This document shows, piece by piece, positions 25,933 through 33,480 of a stretch of 64,000 nt of DNA. The DNA lies in assembly GCF_019443085.1 (NCBI RefSeq), contig NZ_JAHZIL010000002.1, forward strand, positions 1 to 64,000, written 5' to 3'. This stretch comes from Marinobacter sp. F4218 (GTDB lineage: Bacteria; Pseudomonadota; Gammaproteobacteria; Pseudomonadales; Oleiphilaceae). A program made the translations under genes and the position numbers. Under the pieces are notes generated by a model. The model saw nothing but the letters and a program-made list of their open reading frames with translations. It was not told where the DNA came from and ran no database searches. Numbering within the stretch: position 1 is the stretch's first letter; the number at the start of each line of letters is the position of its first letter.

Positions 25933-26349
25933 ATGAATACAACCGAGTTCGTCGTTTACTATGTGATAGCGGTATCAGCGATCTTTTTGCTGATCGCACT
26001 GGTGCGTTTTTCGCAGCTAAAGCCATTATTTCGGGCGAGGCAGGCCTCGGCATTGGTCGAGCAGAATCATCGTGCTCGTCTGGATCAGTTGATTCAGCTA
26101 GGCATCAGAATTGAGGGGAAGGGCCCAATACATTTTATCGCTCCTCCACCTTACACGCCCGACGAAGAATTGGTGGTTGGTGCCAAGATGGAAGTTTGGG
26201 TTTCGGATGAACTTCCTGGTGTGGTTTTGAACACAAGGCCTACCTTTTTGGTACTTCTGGGCCGGGCATTTTTTCCAGCATTCTTTATTGCATTCGTTCT
26301 TCTGTTGCCTATTTTGCTAATTCTGCGGGGCTATTTCGGTGCTGTGTAA
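25933..26349 (+). CDS. Cassette 15: membrane protein with cytoplasmic or periplasmic loop
   Basis: 138 aa, hydrophobic segments at about 6-25 and 105-132 with a polar domain between. ATG 25933 is the first start after the core, 10 bp away, and has no ribosome site. Function unknown. Confidence 0.6.
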   Translation: MNTTEFVVYYVIAVSAIFLLIALVRFSQLKPLFRARQASALVEQNHRARLDQLIQLGIRIEGKGPIHFIAPPPYTPDEELVVGAKMEVWVSDELPGVVLNTRPTFLVLLGRAFFPAFFIAFVLLLPILLILRGYFGAV

Positions 26350-26427
26350 CAAGTACAGGCACAGCGACGCCCTTTTCATTGCGCCTTCGGCTCCATTACA
26401 AAGGCGCGCATGCTGCAAGCGTTAGGC
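26344..26427 (+). other. attC: attC15
   Basis: R'' GTGTAAC complements own left core GTTACAC exactly; R' GTTAGGC, core G at 26421. Inner arms like attC12. Confidence 0.92.
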
Positions 26428-26451
26428 ATTTGAGAAATGGAGGTCACCGTA

Positions 26452-26901
26452 ATGGGAAAATGGTTGGCGGGAATCGCTGCAAGCGTTATCGCGGCGGTGA
26501 TCGGATGGGTGGTCATAGGTATCTTAAATGCCCCACCACCCAGCCCTCCGGCGCTTAGAGTGAGCGCTTGGTATGCACCAGAACCCGCGCAAGTGGGTAA
26601 GATCATAGATCTCTTCGTGAAGGTGCGTAGAGAAGACGATGAGCCTGTGCCGAATGCTAAAGTAAAGTTGACACCAATATCTGGAACATTTATGTGGGCA
26701 GGCTCAAGCAGTCATTCTATCAATGGCGTCACTGGCGCTAACGGCCTCTATTCCACGAAGTTTCAAACGGTACTCCAGGTTGGGGTCATTGGTGGAACGC
26801 CACCTCCCGGGACCTCTAAAACCGGAAGCATAAGCATTTTCGTGAGTAAAGCAGGATATGCAGATAGTAAAACAGAACTGAGAATAGAAACTGAGAATTG
26901 A
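26452..26901 (+). CDS. Cassette 16: anchored Ig-like (Big_1-type) domain protein
   Basis: 149 aa. N-terminal transmembrane anchor (about 5-25), a Pro-rich linker, then one bacterial Ig-like domain: LFVKVRREDDEPVPNAKVKL and NGVTGANGLYSTKF match the Big_1/invasin pattern of V-x-D-x-x-G-x-P-V followed by T-x-x-x-G-x-Y. ATG 26452 has GGAGG 8 bp upstream; the in-frame ATG 15 bp earlier has none. Role unknown; probably periplasmic. Confidence 0.7.
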   Translation: MGKWLAGIAASVIAAVIGWVVIGILNAPPPSPPALRVSAWYAPEPAQVGKIIDLFVKVRREDDEPVPNAKVKLTPISGTFMWAGSSSHSINGVTGANGLYSTKFQTVLQVGVIGGTPPPGTSKTGSISIFVSKAGYADSKTELRIETEN

Positions 26902-26936
26902 GATACGCTTTTTGAACCTTTGTATGCGCCGTAGTT

Positions 26937-27018
26937 GCCTAACAAAGGCATACAGGCGACGGCTTACAGCGTCCGCTTCGCTCCCGCTTGCAGCTTCGCA
27001 TGATGCTTGGCGTTCGTG
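26937..27018 (+). other. attC: attC16
   Basis: R'' GCCTAAC complements own left core GTTAGGC exactly; R' GTTCGTG, core G at 27012 (unusual fourth base C). Confidence 0.88.
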
Positions 27019-27044
27019 CTCACAAGCGAGACTTTATCCAACAC

Positions 27045-27431
27045 ATGAATATGAACAAATTCCTAGTAAATATCACTGCCACAATTTTTGCTTTGTACGG
27101 CCTAGGGTTCGTATTCGCGCCTTCTCAGCTTTCTTTTTTGGTTACAAACGCTGTCCCAACAACCGCGGCTGCATTAACCGATATGAGAGCCACTTACGGT
27201 GGCATGTCGATAGCAGTTGGCATAGTGCTATTCATCCTCGCTTCAAAACAAGAATCAATCCGGCTTGGGTTAGCTGCCACTTTATTCCTAATGCTCGGCA
27301 TGGCTTGTGGCCGTGTCGTAGGCCTCATTATCGACGGCTCAGAGAATCCAATCATGTACGTCTATTTAGCCCTTGAAATAGGGGTAGCAGCAGCTGCTTT
27401 GTTTTTACTAAGTCGCAGCAGGAAGTCATGA
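27045..27431 (+). CDS. Cassette 17: DUF4345 family membrane protein
   Basis: 128 aa, four hydrophobic segments. The motif TDMRATYGGMSIAVGIVLF between helices 1 and 2 is typical of DUF4345. ATG 27045 or 27051 is possible. Function of the family unknown. Confidence 0.75.
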   Translation: MNMNKFLVNITATIFALYGLGFVFAPSQLSFLVTNAVPTTAAALTDMRATYGGMSIAVGIVLFILASKQESIRLGLAATLFLMLGMACGRVVGLIIDGSENPIMYVYLALEIGVAAAALFLLSRSRKS

Positions 27432-27432
27432 G

Positions 27433-27516
27433 CACTAACAATCACATGCACGGGACAATTTTTCCGTTACGCCTCCGGCTTCACTCCAAAATTGGCGCTG
27501 ATGTGGGGCGTTATGC
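27433..27516 (+). other. attC: attC17
   Basis: R'' CACTAAC with upstream GAG pairs with own left core GTTCGTGCTC over its outer part; R' GTTATGC, core G at 27510. Confidence 0.9.
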
Positions 27517-27534
27517 GCTAAAAATGGAAAGATT

Positions 27535-28248
27535 GTGAATAACTTAGTAATCCTTGTTGGGCTCACATTGGCAGCCGGATTGGCGATGCTTCTCGGTGCG
27601 TTTCTGGCCAGCTTCGGAAAATTCAGATCACGATTGGTTGAGGCAGAATTCAGTCACAGCATCATGGCATTTGGTGGCGGCGCTCTATTATCTGCGGTAG
27701 CTCTCGTATTAGTTCCTTATGGTATTGCCAAGCTTGATCCGTTGATAGCATCTACTTGCCTCCTGGTTGGTGGGCTCATTTTCATGATGCTTGACATTTA
27801 TCTTCTAAAGCTGGAGACGCCGGCCAGTCAACTCGTGGCGATGCTTCTTGATTTCATACCTGAATCAATAGCGCTTGGAACTGCATTTGCAATCGGAAGT
27901 ACAGACGCGGTGTTGCTTGCGGCGCTAATCGTATTGCAAAACGTCCCAGAGGGGTTTAACGCATATCGTGAGTTGAACAGATCTTATAAATTTGGTCCGA
28001 AAAAAATTATGGCCATTTTCTTTTTGATGGCATTTCTGGGTCCTATTTTTGGGGTGTCCAGCTACTTATGGATGCAAAACCAAGTTATTGCCATTGCTGT
28101 TATTGTGCTTGTGGCTTCTGGAGGTATTCTGTATTCCGTATTTCAAGATATCGCCCCAAGAGTAAAACTCGCAAAACATTGGGCGCCTCCGATGGGCGCG
28201 GTGCTAGGTTTTGTGCTTGGTATGGTTGGGGTGATGGTGATCAAATGA
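27535..28248 (+). CDS. Cassette 18: ZIP family metal transporter
   Basis: 237 aa with eight hydrophobic segments. DFIPESIALGTAF and LQNVPEGFNAYRE are the paired metal-binding helices IV and V of ZIP proteins (consensus HxxPE and HNxPEG); here the histidines are replaced by D/F and Q but P and E remain. It likely moves a divalent metal, or an organic cation, across the inner membrane. GTG start at 27535 with GGAAAG upstream. Confidence 0.8.
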   Translation: MNNLVILVGLTLAAGLAMLLGAFLASFGKFRSRLVEAEFSHSIMAFGGGALLSAVALVLVPYGIAKLDPLIASTCLLVGGLIFMMLDIYLLKLETPASQLVAMLLDFIPESIALGTAFAIGSTDAVLLAALIVLQNVPEGFNAYRELNRSYKFGPKKIMAIFFLMAFLGPIFGVSSYLWMQNQVIAIAVIVLVASGGILYSVFQDIAPRVKLAKHWAPPMGAVLGFVLGMVGVMVIK

Positions 28249-28251
28249 TGG

Positions 28252-28258
28252 GCATAAC
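28252..28258 (+). other. attC: attC18 remnant (R'' box only)
   Basis: GCATAAC complements the cassette's own left core GTTATGC exactly, so this is the true right end of cassette 18. No second arm or GTT core follows; the next gene starts 3 bp later. Confidence 0.7.
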
Positions 28259-28261
28259 AAT

Positions 28262-28789
28262 ATGGGTAGGATCCTTACGCTACTAATCCTTATTCTATTG
28301 GCTATTGCGTCGGTAGCTGGCTATCTGTTTCTCGCTAAAATCATTTCTGCCGGGGAGGTCCGAATAGCCGAAGGTCAAAGACGGCTAGAAGAAGGACAGT
28401 CTGCGATGGAGGAAGGCAAGGTTGACCTGCTCGCCGGAAGACGCCAGTTGTCCGAGGGCAAGGCGGAGTACGCGCAAGCTGAAGACAACCTGTTCCTGAA
28501 GTGGGCGGACAGACTGCTAAACGCCGGGAAGGGCCTGAAGGAGGGTAGAGAGCAGATCGCCGAGGGAGAAAAACAGGTTGCCGAAGGACAAGGAAAGGTT
28601 GACGCCGGGGAAGAGCGACTTCATGCAGGTGAGCTGAAATTGAGCCAGGGGCGGGAACGTTTGAGGCTGGCAAGGAAGGTAAGCGTTGCTTGTGCGATCG
28701 GCGGGGGTATTTTTGCCTCTCTAGCGATCGTGTTTGGGTTCCGCTGGAGGCGATCATTGGCCCGGGCTATTACGCATTCCCGGACCTAA
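28262..28789 (+). CDS. Cassette 19: membrane protein with YhgE/Pip-like repeats
   Basis: 175 aa. Transmembrane segments at about 4-25 and 142-160 flank a soluble region of seven-residue repeats with glycine in register (AEGQRRLEEGQSAMEEGK, LAGRRQLSEGK, AEGEKQVAEGQGK). The pattern is that of YhgE/Pip phage-infection and type VII-related proteins, forming long helices. Function unknown. The ATG directly follows the broken end of cassette 18, so its original 5' flank is lost. Confidence 0.65.
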   Translation: MGRILTLLILILLAIASVAGYLFLAKIISAGEVRIAEGQRRLEEGQSAMEEGKVDLLAGRRQLSEGKAEYAQAEDNLFLKWADRLLNAGKGLKEGREQIAEGEKQVAEGQGKVDAGEERLHAGELKLSQGRERLRLARKVSVACAIGGGIFASLAIVFGFRWRRSLARAITHSRT

Positions 28790-28865
28790 CAACACGTCGG
28801 AACCGACTCCTGGAAGGGCACATTTCAGTTGCCTTTCCAGGAGCGGTTCAGCGTGGACGTTATGC
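28784..28865 (+). other. attC: attC19
   Basis: R'' ACCTAAC, R' GTTATGC, core G at 28859. Inner arms CTCCTGGAAGG and CCTTTCCAGGAG are perfect. R'' implies the lost left core of cassette 19 was GTTAGGT. Confidence 0.88.
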
Positions 28866-28876
28866 AGGGAGCAATC

Positions 28877-29293
28877 ATGAAACCACGAATTAGCATGATC
28901 ACTTTAGGGGTAAGTGACCTGCCGCGTTCTGTAGTGTTTTACGAGCAGGGTCTCGGGCTTCCGAGAATGGATTCTCCACCCGAAGTGGCGTTCTTTACGT
29001 TGAATGATACTTGGCTAGGATTGTACGGTCGCGAAGCCTTGGCTGAAGATGCGTCAGTCTCTGGGGAGTCAAGCGGATTCGCAGGGTTCAGCCTAGCGCA
29101 CAATGTGGGCTCTGAGCAGGAGGTTGACCAGGTTATGGCCCAGGCTGAATCAGCCGGTGCCGTTGTGACCAAACCAGCTCAGAAAACAGAGTGGGGTGGA
29201 TACGCAGGGTACTTTGCTGATCCAGACGGTTATCTCTGGGAAATAGCGCACAATCCGTTGTTTTGGGTCGGGCCCTCAGATGAACCTGCATAA
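28877..29293 (+). CDS. Cassette 20: VOC family (glyoxalase/bleomycin resistance-like) protein
   Basis: 138 aa, two beta-alpha-beta-beta-beta modules: ISMITLGVSDLPRSVVFYEQGLGLP at the start and GGYAGYFADPDGYLWEIAHNP at the end with the metal glutamate. Substrate unknown. ATG 28877 follows the core; in-frame starts upstream lie in attC19. Confidence 0.82.
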   Translation: MKPRISMITLGVSDLPRSVVFYEQGLGLPRMDSPPEVAFFTLNDTWLGLYGREALAEDASVSGESSGFAGFSLAHNVGSEQEVDQVMAQAESAGAVVTKPAQKTEWGGYAGYFADPDGYLWEIAHNPLFWVGPSDEPA

Positions 29294-29360
29294 CAAGTGA
29301 ATCAAGCCGACCTATTTTCTGCTGCCGCTCCAAATCGGCGGTTTATTCAAGGCGTTATAC
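29288..29360 (+). other. attC: attC20
   Basis: R'' GCATAAC, with CCT before it, complements own left core GTTATGCAGG over ten bases; R' GTTATAC, core G at 29354. Confidence 0.93.
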
Positions 29361-29377
29361 AGGGAGGTGTAACCTAA

Positions 29378-30325
29378 ATGAGAGCTCTTCTGCTCAAGGG
29401 ACCGCAAATACTAGATCTAGAAAATATTGCTCCACCGGAGCCAGGTCAGGGTGAGGTGATCGTTGACGTAGAGGTCACAGGACTTGGCGGAAGCGAAGTA
29501 GCGGCACTTCAGAGCCCAGGCCTCCGGCCTCTTCCAAACATAATGGGGCACGGCTTGTGCGGCTTAGCGAGCACAGGTCATCGGGTGGCGGTCTTTCCTT
29601 TATCAGGTTGTGAGGTGTGCCTTTACTGCAACCAAGGTCAGCCCCAGCTTTGCAACGACTGGAATCTGATTGGTGTCCAAAAGCCTGGTGGCTTTGCCGA
29701 ACAGGTATCAGTTCCAGAGAGCGCTCTCGTCCATATGCCTGCTACATTAAGTTGGGAGCAAGCATCGTTTATTGAGCCTTTTGCAAACGCCGTAAATGCT
29801 TGGAAGCGCGCTCAACCAAAGTCAACCGACTCTGTTTTGGTGATAGGCGCAGGCTCATTGGGTTTGGGCTTAACAGCAATGGCCCGGGATCAGGGCTGCA
29901 AATCAATCTTTGTATCAGACCTATCGTCCAAACGCTTGGAAGCTGCTTTGTCACTTGGCGCCCGGGAGGTAGCTCTGAGTTTCAGCCGAGAATTCGATAT
30001 CGTGTTCGACACTGTAGGCACGGAGCTAGCCCGCACTCAGTGCATCAATCAAACAAAGAAAAATGGAAAAAGCGTTTTTCTGGGCTTTGCCTCACAATCT
30101 TTAAATATCGATTTCACTCGCATGATTCGAGAGCAGATAACGTTTATTGGATCCTTTGTTTTTTCTAGGCAGCAGTTTGGGAAAGCGATGGAGCTGGCGC
30201 ATGACTGTAGTTCTGAGTGGGTAAAGAATTTGAGCTTTAATGAGGTTGCGGCCGAGCTAAAGGCTTACGCAGATGGCACTTTAATGCCGATAAAATCGGC
30301 GCTGCGACCGCGAAAAATAGTATAA
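29378..30325 (+). CDS. Cassette 21: medium-chain dehydrogenase lacking the catalytic zinc cysteine
   Basis: 315 aa, sorbitol-dehydrogenase-like. The Rossmann motif VLVIGAGSLGLGL and the structural zinc lobe C78-x2-C81-x2-C84-x7-C92 are present. The catalytic zinc motif, normally GxCGSD, reads GLGGSE (Gly37 for Cys), and GHE reads GHG at 57-59; the third ligand region IEPFANAV keeps its glutamate. So a catalytic zinc is doubtful. Substrate unknown. GGGAGG box before the ATG. Confidence 0.82.
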   Translation: MRALLLKGPQILDLENIAPPEPGQGEVIVDVEVTGLGGSEVAALQSPGLRPLPNIMGHGLCGLASTGHRVAVFPLSGCEVCLYCNQGQPQLCNDWNLIGVQKPGGFAEQVSVPESALVHMPATLSWEQASFIEPFANAVNAWKRAQPKSTDSVLVIGAGSLGLGLTAMARDQGCKSIFVSDLSSKRLEAALSLGAREVALSFSREFDIVFDTVGTELARTQCINQTKKNGKSVFLGFASQSLNIDFTRMIREQITFIGSFVFSRQQFGKAMELAHDCSSEWVKNLSFNEVAAELKAYADGTLMPIKSALRPRKIV

Positions 30326-30377
30326 CCAACCGCGTAAGGCGGACGGCTTTCAGCCGCCGCTTCGCTCCGGGTTAGGG
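30320..30377 (+). other. attC: attC21
   Basis: R'' GTATAAC complements own left core GTTATAC exactly; R' GTTAGGG, core G at 30371. Inner part as attC8. Confidence 0.92.
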
Positions 30378-30432
30378 TTGAAACGAGCACTTTTTATATC
30401 CAGCCACGTGGGCTTGAACTAAGGAGGGCGAA

Positions 30433-30699
30433 GTGGATACAGGCAAGTTGATTTTCCTGGCTTCGTTTATGGCATTTGCTGCTCTCACCTTTTGGTTTAA
30501 TTTGTTTGCGGCTCATCGGATCAGACCAACAAGAAAACGAGAGCACTTCCTCGCTAATCTGCTCTGGTTTTTCGAGCGAGACTCGTTTCGTGAAAATGAC
30601 AAATGGATTCGATGGGTTGGGGCGCTACTTAACGTTTCTTTTTGGGGTACTTTATTTGGGGATTCCAAAAATTCATTATCCCATGAGTCTGCTTCCTAA
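30433..30699 (+). CDS. Cassette 22: small membrane protein, GTG start
   Basis: 88 aa. One strong hydrophobic segment (about 6-26), a basic stretch (RPTRKREHF), and a weaker segment near 63-75. GTG 30433 has AAGGAGG 6 bp upstream. Function unknown. Confidence 0.6.
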   Translation: MDTGKLIFLASFMAFAALTFWFNLFAAHRIRPTRKREHFLANLLWFFERDSFRENDKWIRWVGALLNVSFWGTLFGDSKNSLSHESAS

Positions 30700-30771
30700 C
30701 CAGGCGCAGTTGCCGGACAATTTCTCCACCGCTTTGCGACTCCAAAATTGGCGCAAAGCTTCGCGTTATGT
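30694..30771 (+). other. attC: attC22
   Basis: R'' TCCTAAC is close to the complement of own left core GTTAGGG; R' GTTATGT, core G at 30765. Inner arms CAATTTCTCC and CTCCAAAATTG. Confidence 0.92.
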
Positions 30772-30783
30772 AAATTTAAGAAT

Positions 30784-31104
30784 ATGAATCCAACAAACAT
30801 ATTTGATTCGCTTCCAAAGGACCTAAGTTTGGAGGTTTTTGAAGATCTCGTTCATTCGTCAACGGTGAGGATTGAGCGCATTGTTTCAAAAGGTCATAGC
30901 TCACCTGATAAGGGATGGTATGACCAGGATGAGAACGAATGGGTGATGGTTGTCGAAGGTAAGGCCTCACTAGAGTTTGAGGATGGTTCAAAAAGTGAGT
31001 TGTCGGCTGGTGATTACATAAATATCCCCGCGCACCTCAAACACAAGGTTACCTGGACAGATCCGGACGAGATTACTGTCTGGCTTGCTGTTTTCTATAA
31101 GTAG
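30784..31104 (+). CDS. Cassette 23: cupin domain protein
   Basis: 106 aa. A single cupin barrel: EWVMVVEGKASLEFEDG (motif 1 end) and AGDYINIPAHLKHKV (motif 2, with the H-x3-H pattern reduced). Could be a sugar or small-molecule binder or isomerase; not assignable. ATG 30784 is the first start after the core. Confidence 0.82.
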   Translation: MNPTNIFDSLPKDLSLEVFEDLVHSSTVRIERIVSKGHSSPDKGWYDQDENEWVMVVEGKASLEFEDGSKSELSAGDYINIPAHLKHKVTWTDPDEITVWLAVFYK

Positions 31105-31113
31105 CAAAAATTT

Positions 31114-31173
31114 ACACAACAATTCGTTAAAGCCGACCGCGCTACGCGCGACGGCTTAACTCCAGCGTTAGCT
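31114..31173 (+). other. attC: attC23
   Basis: R'' ACACAAC with TTT before it pairs with own left core GTTATGTAAA at nine of ten bases; R' GTTAGCT, core G at 31167. Inner palindrome CGCGCTACGCGCG. Confidence 0.9.
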
Positions 31174-31207
31174 GCGCCAGGACGACCCTACTCAGGAACT
31201 TAAAAGC

Positions 31208-31834
31208 ATGTATATCCCGAACCACTTCAAAGAAGAAAACCAAAAAAAGCTTAAGCAGTACGTTCGCGATTATAGCTTTGGGCTGCTCGTCATCTCAGAC
31301 GATGAAGGGATTGAGGCTAATCATGTCCCCTTTCACTTGAGCTGTCGGTCAGAAGATTCACTTGGACATCTTCAGTGCCACCTGGCTCGCAATAATCCAG
31401 TCTGGCAACGCATACAGGACGGAGCTCGGGTGCTTGCAATATTTCAGGGGCCCGATGCTTACATCTCACCCTCCTGGTATCCAACCAAGGCTGAAACAGG
31501 CAGGGTCGTCCCAACATGGAACTATCTTGCTGTCCATGCGCAAGGAAGTGCTCGGATTGTTCAGGAGCCAAGCTGGTTGAAAAATCATCTTCATCATCTA
31601 ACAGATCAACATGAGTCGGAAATGGTTACTCCTTGGTCAGTTGATGATGCGCCAGCGGATTTCACAGAACGTTTGGTGCAGGCTATTGTTGGAGTAGAGA
31701 TCAAAGTTGAAACTCTGACAGGTAAGCTGAAAGCAAGTCAGAACCAGCCGGCGGGAAACCGCGCCGGCGTCAAAGCCGGTCTGGAAGCTGGAGAAGGAGC
31801 GCAGAACCGTGCCATGGCCAAATTCATCAGCTAA
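31208..31834 (+). CDS. Cassette 24: PaiB-like FMN-binding protein
   Basis: 208 aa, the usual PaiB length. It starts MYIPNHFKEE and has the split-barrel flavin-binding pattern EANHVPFHL, GHLQCHLARNNPVWQ, YISPSWYPTK and VPTWNYLAVHAQG. PaiB was described as a negative regulator of sporulation and protease genes in Bacillus; members are better seen as FMN-binding proteins of unknown reaction. Extra residues at the C-terminus (RAGVKAGLEAGEGAQNRAMA) are normal. Confidence 0.88.
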   Translation: MYIPNHFKEENQKKLKQYVRDYSFGLLVISDDEGIEANHVPFHLSCRSEDSLGHLQCHLARNNPVWQRIQDGARVLAIFQGPDAYISPSWYPTKAETGRVVPTWNYLAVHAQGSARIVQEPSWLKNHLHHLTDQHESEMVTPWSVDDAPADFTERLVQAIVGVEIKVETLTGKLKASQNQPAGNRAGVKAGLEAGEGAQNRAMAKFIS

Positions 31835-31906
31835 CCAGGGTCTTCAGCGAACCGCCTTTCCGGCGCGTTGCGCCTCCGAATCGGCCGCTGAGTCCATCTG
31901 TTAAAT
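31829..31906 (+). other. attC: attC24
   Basis: R'' AGCTAAC complements own left core GTTAGCT exactly; R' GTTAAAT, core G at 31900. Confidence 0.92.
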
Positions 31907-31912
31907 GTCAGG

Positions 31913-32146
31913 GTGGAAATGGAGATCTTCATAACAGTAATGAGCTTTGCCTTACCAGTTAGCTATTTGTATATCGCGGGAGTTGGTAGCGCATACTATA
32001 AAGGCAGTGTCCTAGAAGCGTTTTCTGTTATCAGTATTTTCTGCCCCCATAAATTTGAAGGTGTTGGCAGGAAATATTACAAGGCTCTAGTTTTCTGGTA
32101 CTTATCAATGCTAGTCACCGTAGTCATGTTTTATGTCATCAACTGA
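31913..32146 (+). CDS. Cassette 25: two-helix membrane protein
   Basis: 77 aa with hydrophobic segments at about 5-25 and 58-75. Start is GTG 31913 or ATG 31919; neither has a strong ribosome site. Function unknown. Confidence 0.55.
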   Translation: MEMEIFITVMSFALPVSYLYIAGVGSAYYKGSVLEAFSVISIFCPHKFEGVGRKYYKALVFWYLSMLVTVVMFYVIN

Positions 32147-32151
32147 AATGT

Positions 32152-32222
32152 ATTTAACAAGCAAGGGCAGCATCGCCCTGTGGGCAGGACGCGCTACCGC
32201 GCGCTGAATATTGGCGTTATAC
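32152..32222 (+). other. attC: attC25
   Basis: R'' ATTTAAC complements own left core GTTAAAT exactly; R' GTTATAC, core G at 32216. Inner palindrome CGCGCTACCGCGCG. Confidence 0.92.
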
Positions 32223-32249
32223 GTTCTTTGACCAACGGATGGCCAAGCG

Positions 32250-32447
32250 ATGCGAAATTTAGACATTCAATACATCGTCTATTTGGTGGGGATTTTCTCT
32301 TTTGCTGCCTTTTACTATGAGCTGAAGGCGGAATTCGAAAACCAATGGTTCTTTGTGGGCGCGGCATTGGCTTACCTTGCTTTCATCCGATTGATCGGTT
32401 ACCTAGCCACCAAATGGTTGCGCTCACGAGATAAAACAAACACATAG
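32250..32447 (+). CDS. Cassette 26: two-helix membrane protein
   Basis: 65 aa with hydrophobic segments at about 8-25 and 34-54 and a basic tail (KWLRSRDK). Function unknown. Confidence 0.55.
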   Translation: MRNLDIQYIVYLVGIFSFAAFYYELKAEFENQWFFVGAALAYLAFIRLIGYLATKWLRSRDKTNT

Positions 32448-32480
32448 GGTGGCTGCTCATTCGGCGCCAGCCTTTAGCCC

Positions 32481-32556
32481 ATTTAACAAGTCGCAGCATT
32501 ACGTGGCCTTCGGCCGCCGGACGGCTTTCAGCCCCCCCCTTATGCAGACGTTAGGG
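32481..32556 (+). other. attC: attC26
   Basis: R'' ATTTAAC (does not match its own core GTTATAC well), R' GTTAGGG, core G at 32550. Inner sequence like attC4 and attC6. Confidence 0.88.
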
Positions 32557-32575
32557 CTTCGTTAAGGCAGACAGG

Positions 32576-32950
32576 ATGCGACAACTTTTTTATATCGTTT
32601 TACTGAGCTTTCCCTCAATTTCTGCGGCATTGGATTTTGAGCAAGCGGAAAAGCTGCTTAAAAAGCAGTGGATCGAAGGTGATCCAGAAGTTGCCGCTTA
32701 TTCAGAGGAAAGGATGCAGTATGAGAATAGTATTCGACTTGATGAACGCGGTGGCTGCTACGGCATCCGAGGCGATGGCATTACCCAAATCTTGAGGATC
32801 AACGAAGAGGGTGTTGTCGATCAGGTGGTATCTTCGTCGAAGGGGCCGAAGAGCGAATGCTTCCGAGAACTCTATTTGGGAACCAAGTTCAAAAAGCCGC
32901 CCAAGGCCCCAATCTATCGAAAAATGATGATGGGGTATTCCTCAAGTTGA
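32576..32950 (+). CDS. Cassette 27: secreted protein of unknown function
   Basis: 124 aa. Signal peptide 1-18 (cleavage after ISA), then a charged domain with two cysteines (GGCYGIRG and KSECFREL) that could pair. Function unknown. Confidence 0.62.
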   Translation: MRQLFYIVLLSFPSISAALDFEQAEKLLKKQWIEGDPEVAAYSEERMQYENSIRLDERGGCYGIRGDGITQILRINEEGVVDQVVSSSKGPKSECFRELYLGTKFKKPPKAPIYRKMMMGYSSS

Positions 32951-32960
32951 GAGCTTGCTG

Positions 32961-33020
32961 CCCTAACCAGTCACACGACCGGACGCCACTGTCGTAGCTC
33001 CGGTGTGCTAAGCGTTATCA
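32961..33020 (+). other. attC: attC27
   Basis: R'' CCCTAAC complements own left core GTTAGGG exactly; R' GTTATCA, core G at 33014. Confidence 0.92.
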
Positions 33021-33037
33021 CACAAGGAGCTGCATCA

Positions 33038-33436
33038 ATGAAGCAAACAGGTAGTTGTCTCTGCGGGGGCATTCAGTACGAAATCAATGGTCCGCTGACC
33101 GATGTTTTGAACTGTCATTGCTCAATGTGCCGGAAGCTTCATGCCTCAGCTTTCAGAACTCGCGCTAAGGTGCGGTCTTCTGACTGGCACACCGTCAAAG
33201 GCCAGGAGTTGATGAAGTTCTACGAATCGTCTCCGGGTGAGCACAAGGGCTTTTGCTCAAACTGTGGTTCCAGCCTTTATACAAAATTTGATGCAAACCC
33301 CAAGATCTATGGTTTCCCACTTGGAACGCTCAATACTGATCCGGGAGTAAAAGCAGGGCGCCATGTATTCGTGGCCAGCAAGGCCCCCTGGTACGAGATT
33401 ACGGATGATCTGCCTCAGCATGCAGAGTATGACTGA
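33038..33436 (+). CDS. Cassette 28: GFA family glutathione-dependent formaldehyde-activating-like enzyme
   Basis: 132 aa. Zinc cysteines in the GFA arrangement: CLCGG at 7-11, CHCSMC at 26-31 and CSNCGS near 80. The family was named for S-hydroxymethylglutathione synthase (Gfa), but most members act on unknown substrates. ATG 33038 lies after an AAGGAG box. Confidence 0.88.
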   Translation: MKQTGSCLCGGIQYEINGPLTDVLNCHCSMCRKLHASAFRTRAKVRSSDWHTVKGQELMKFYESSPGEHKGFCSNCGSSLYTKFDANPKIYGFPLGTLNTDPGVKAGRHVFVASKAPWYEITDDLPQHAEYD

Positions 33437-33441
33437 GACAG

Positions 33442-33475
33442 TGATAACCAGCCGCCGCTCCGCTCAGCGTTAGGG
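33442..33475 (+). other. attC: attC28, very short
   Basis: R'' TGATAAC complements own left core GTTATCA exactly; R' GTTAGGG, core G at 33469. Only 34 bp instead of 55-90, so one arm and the loop have been lost. Confidence 0.8.
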
Positions 33476-33480
33476 CTACT

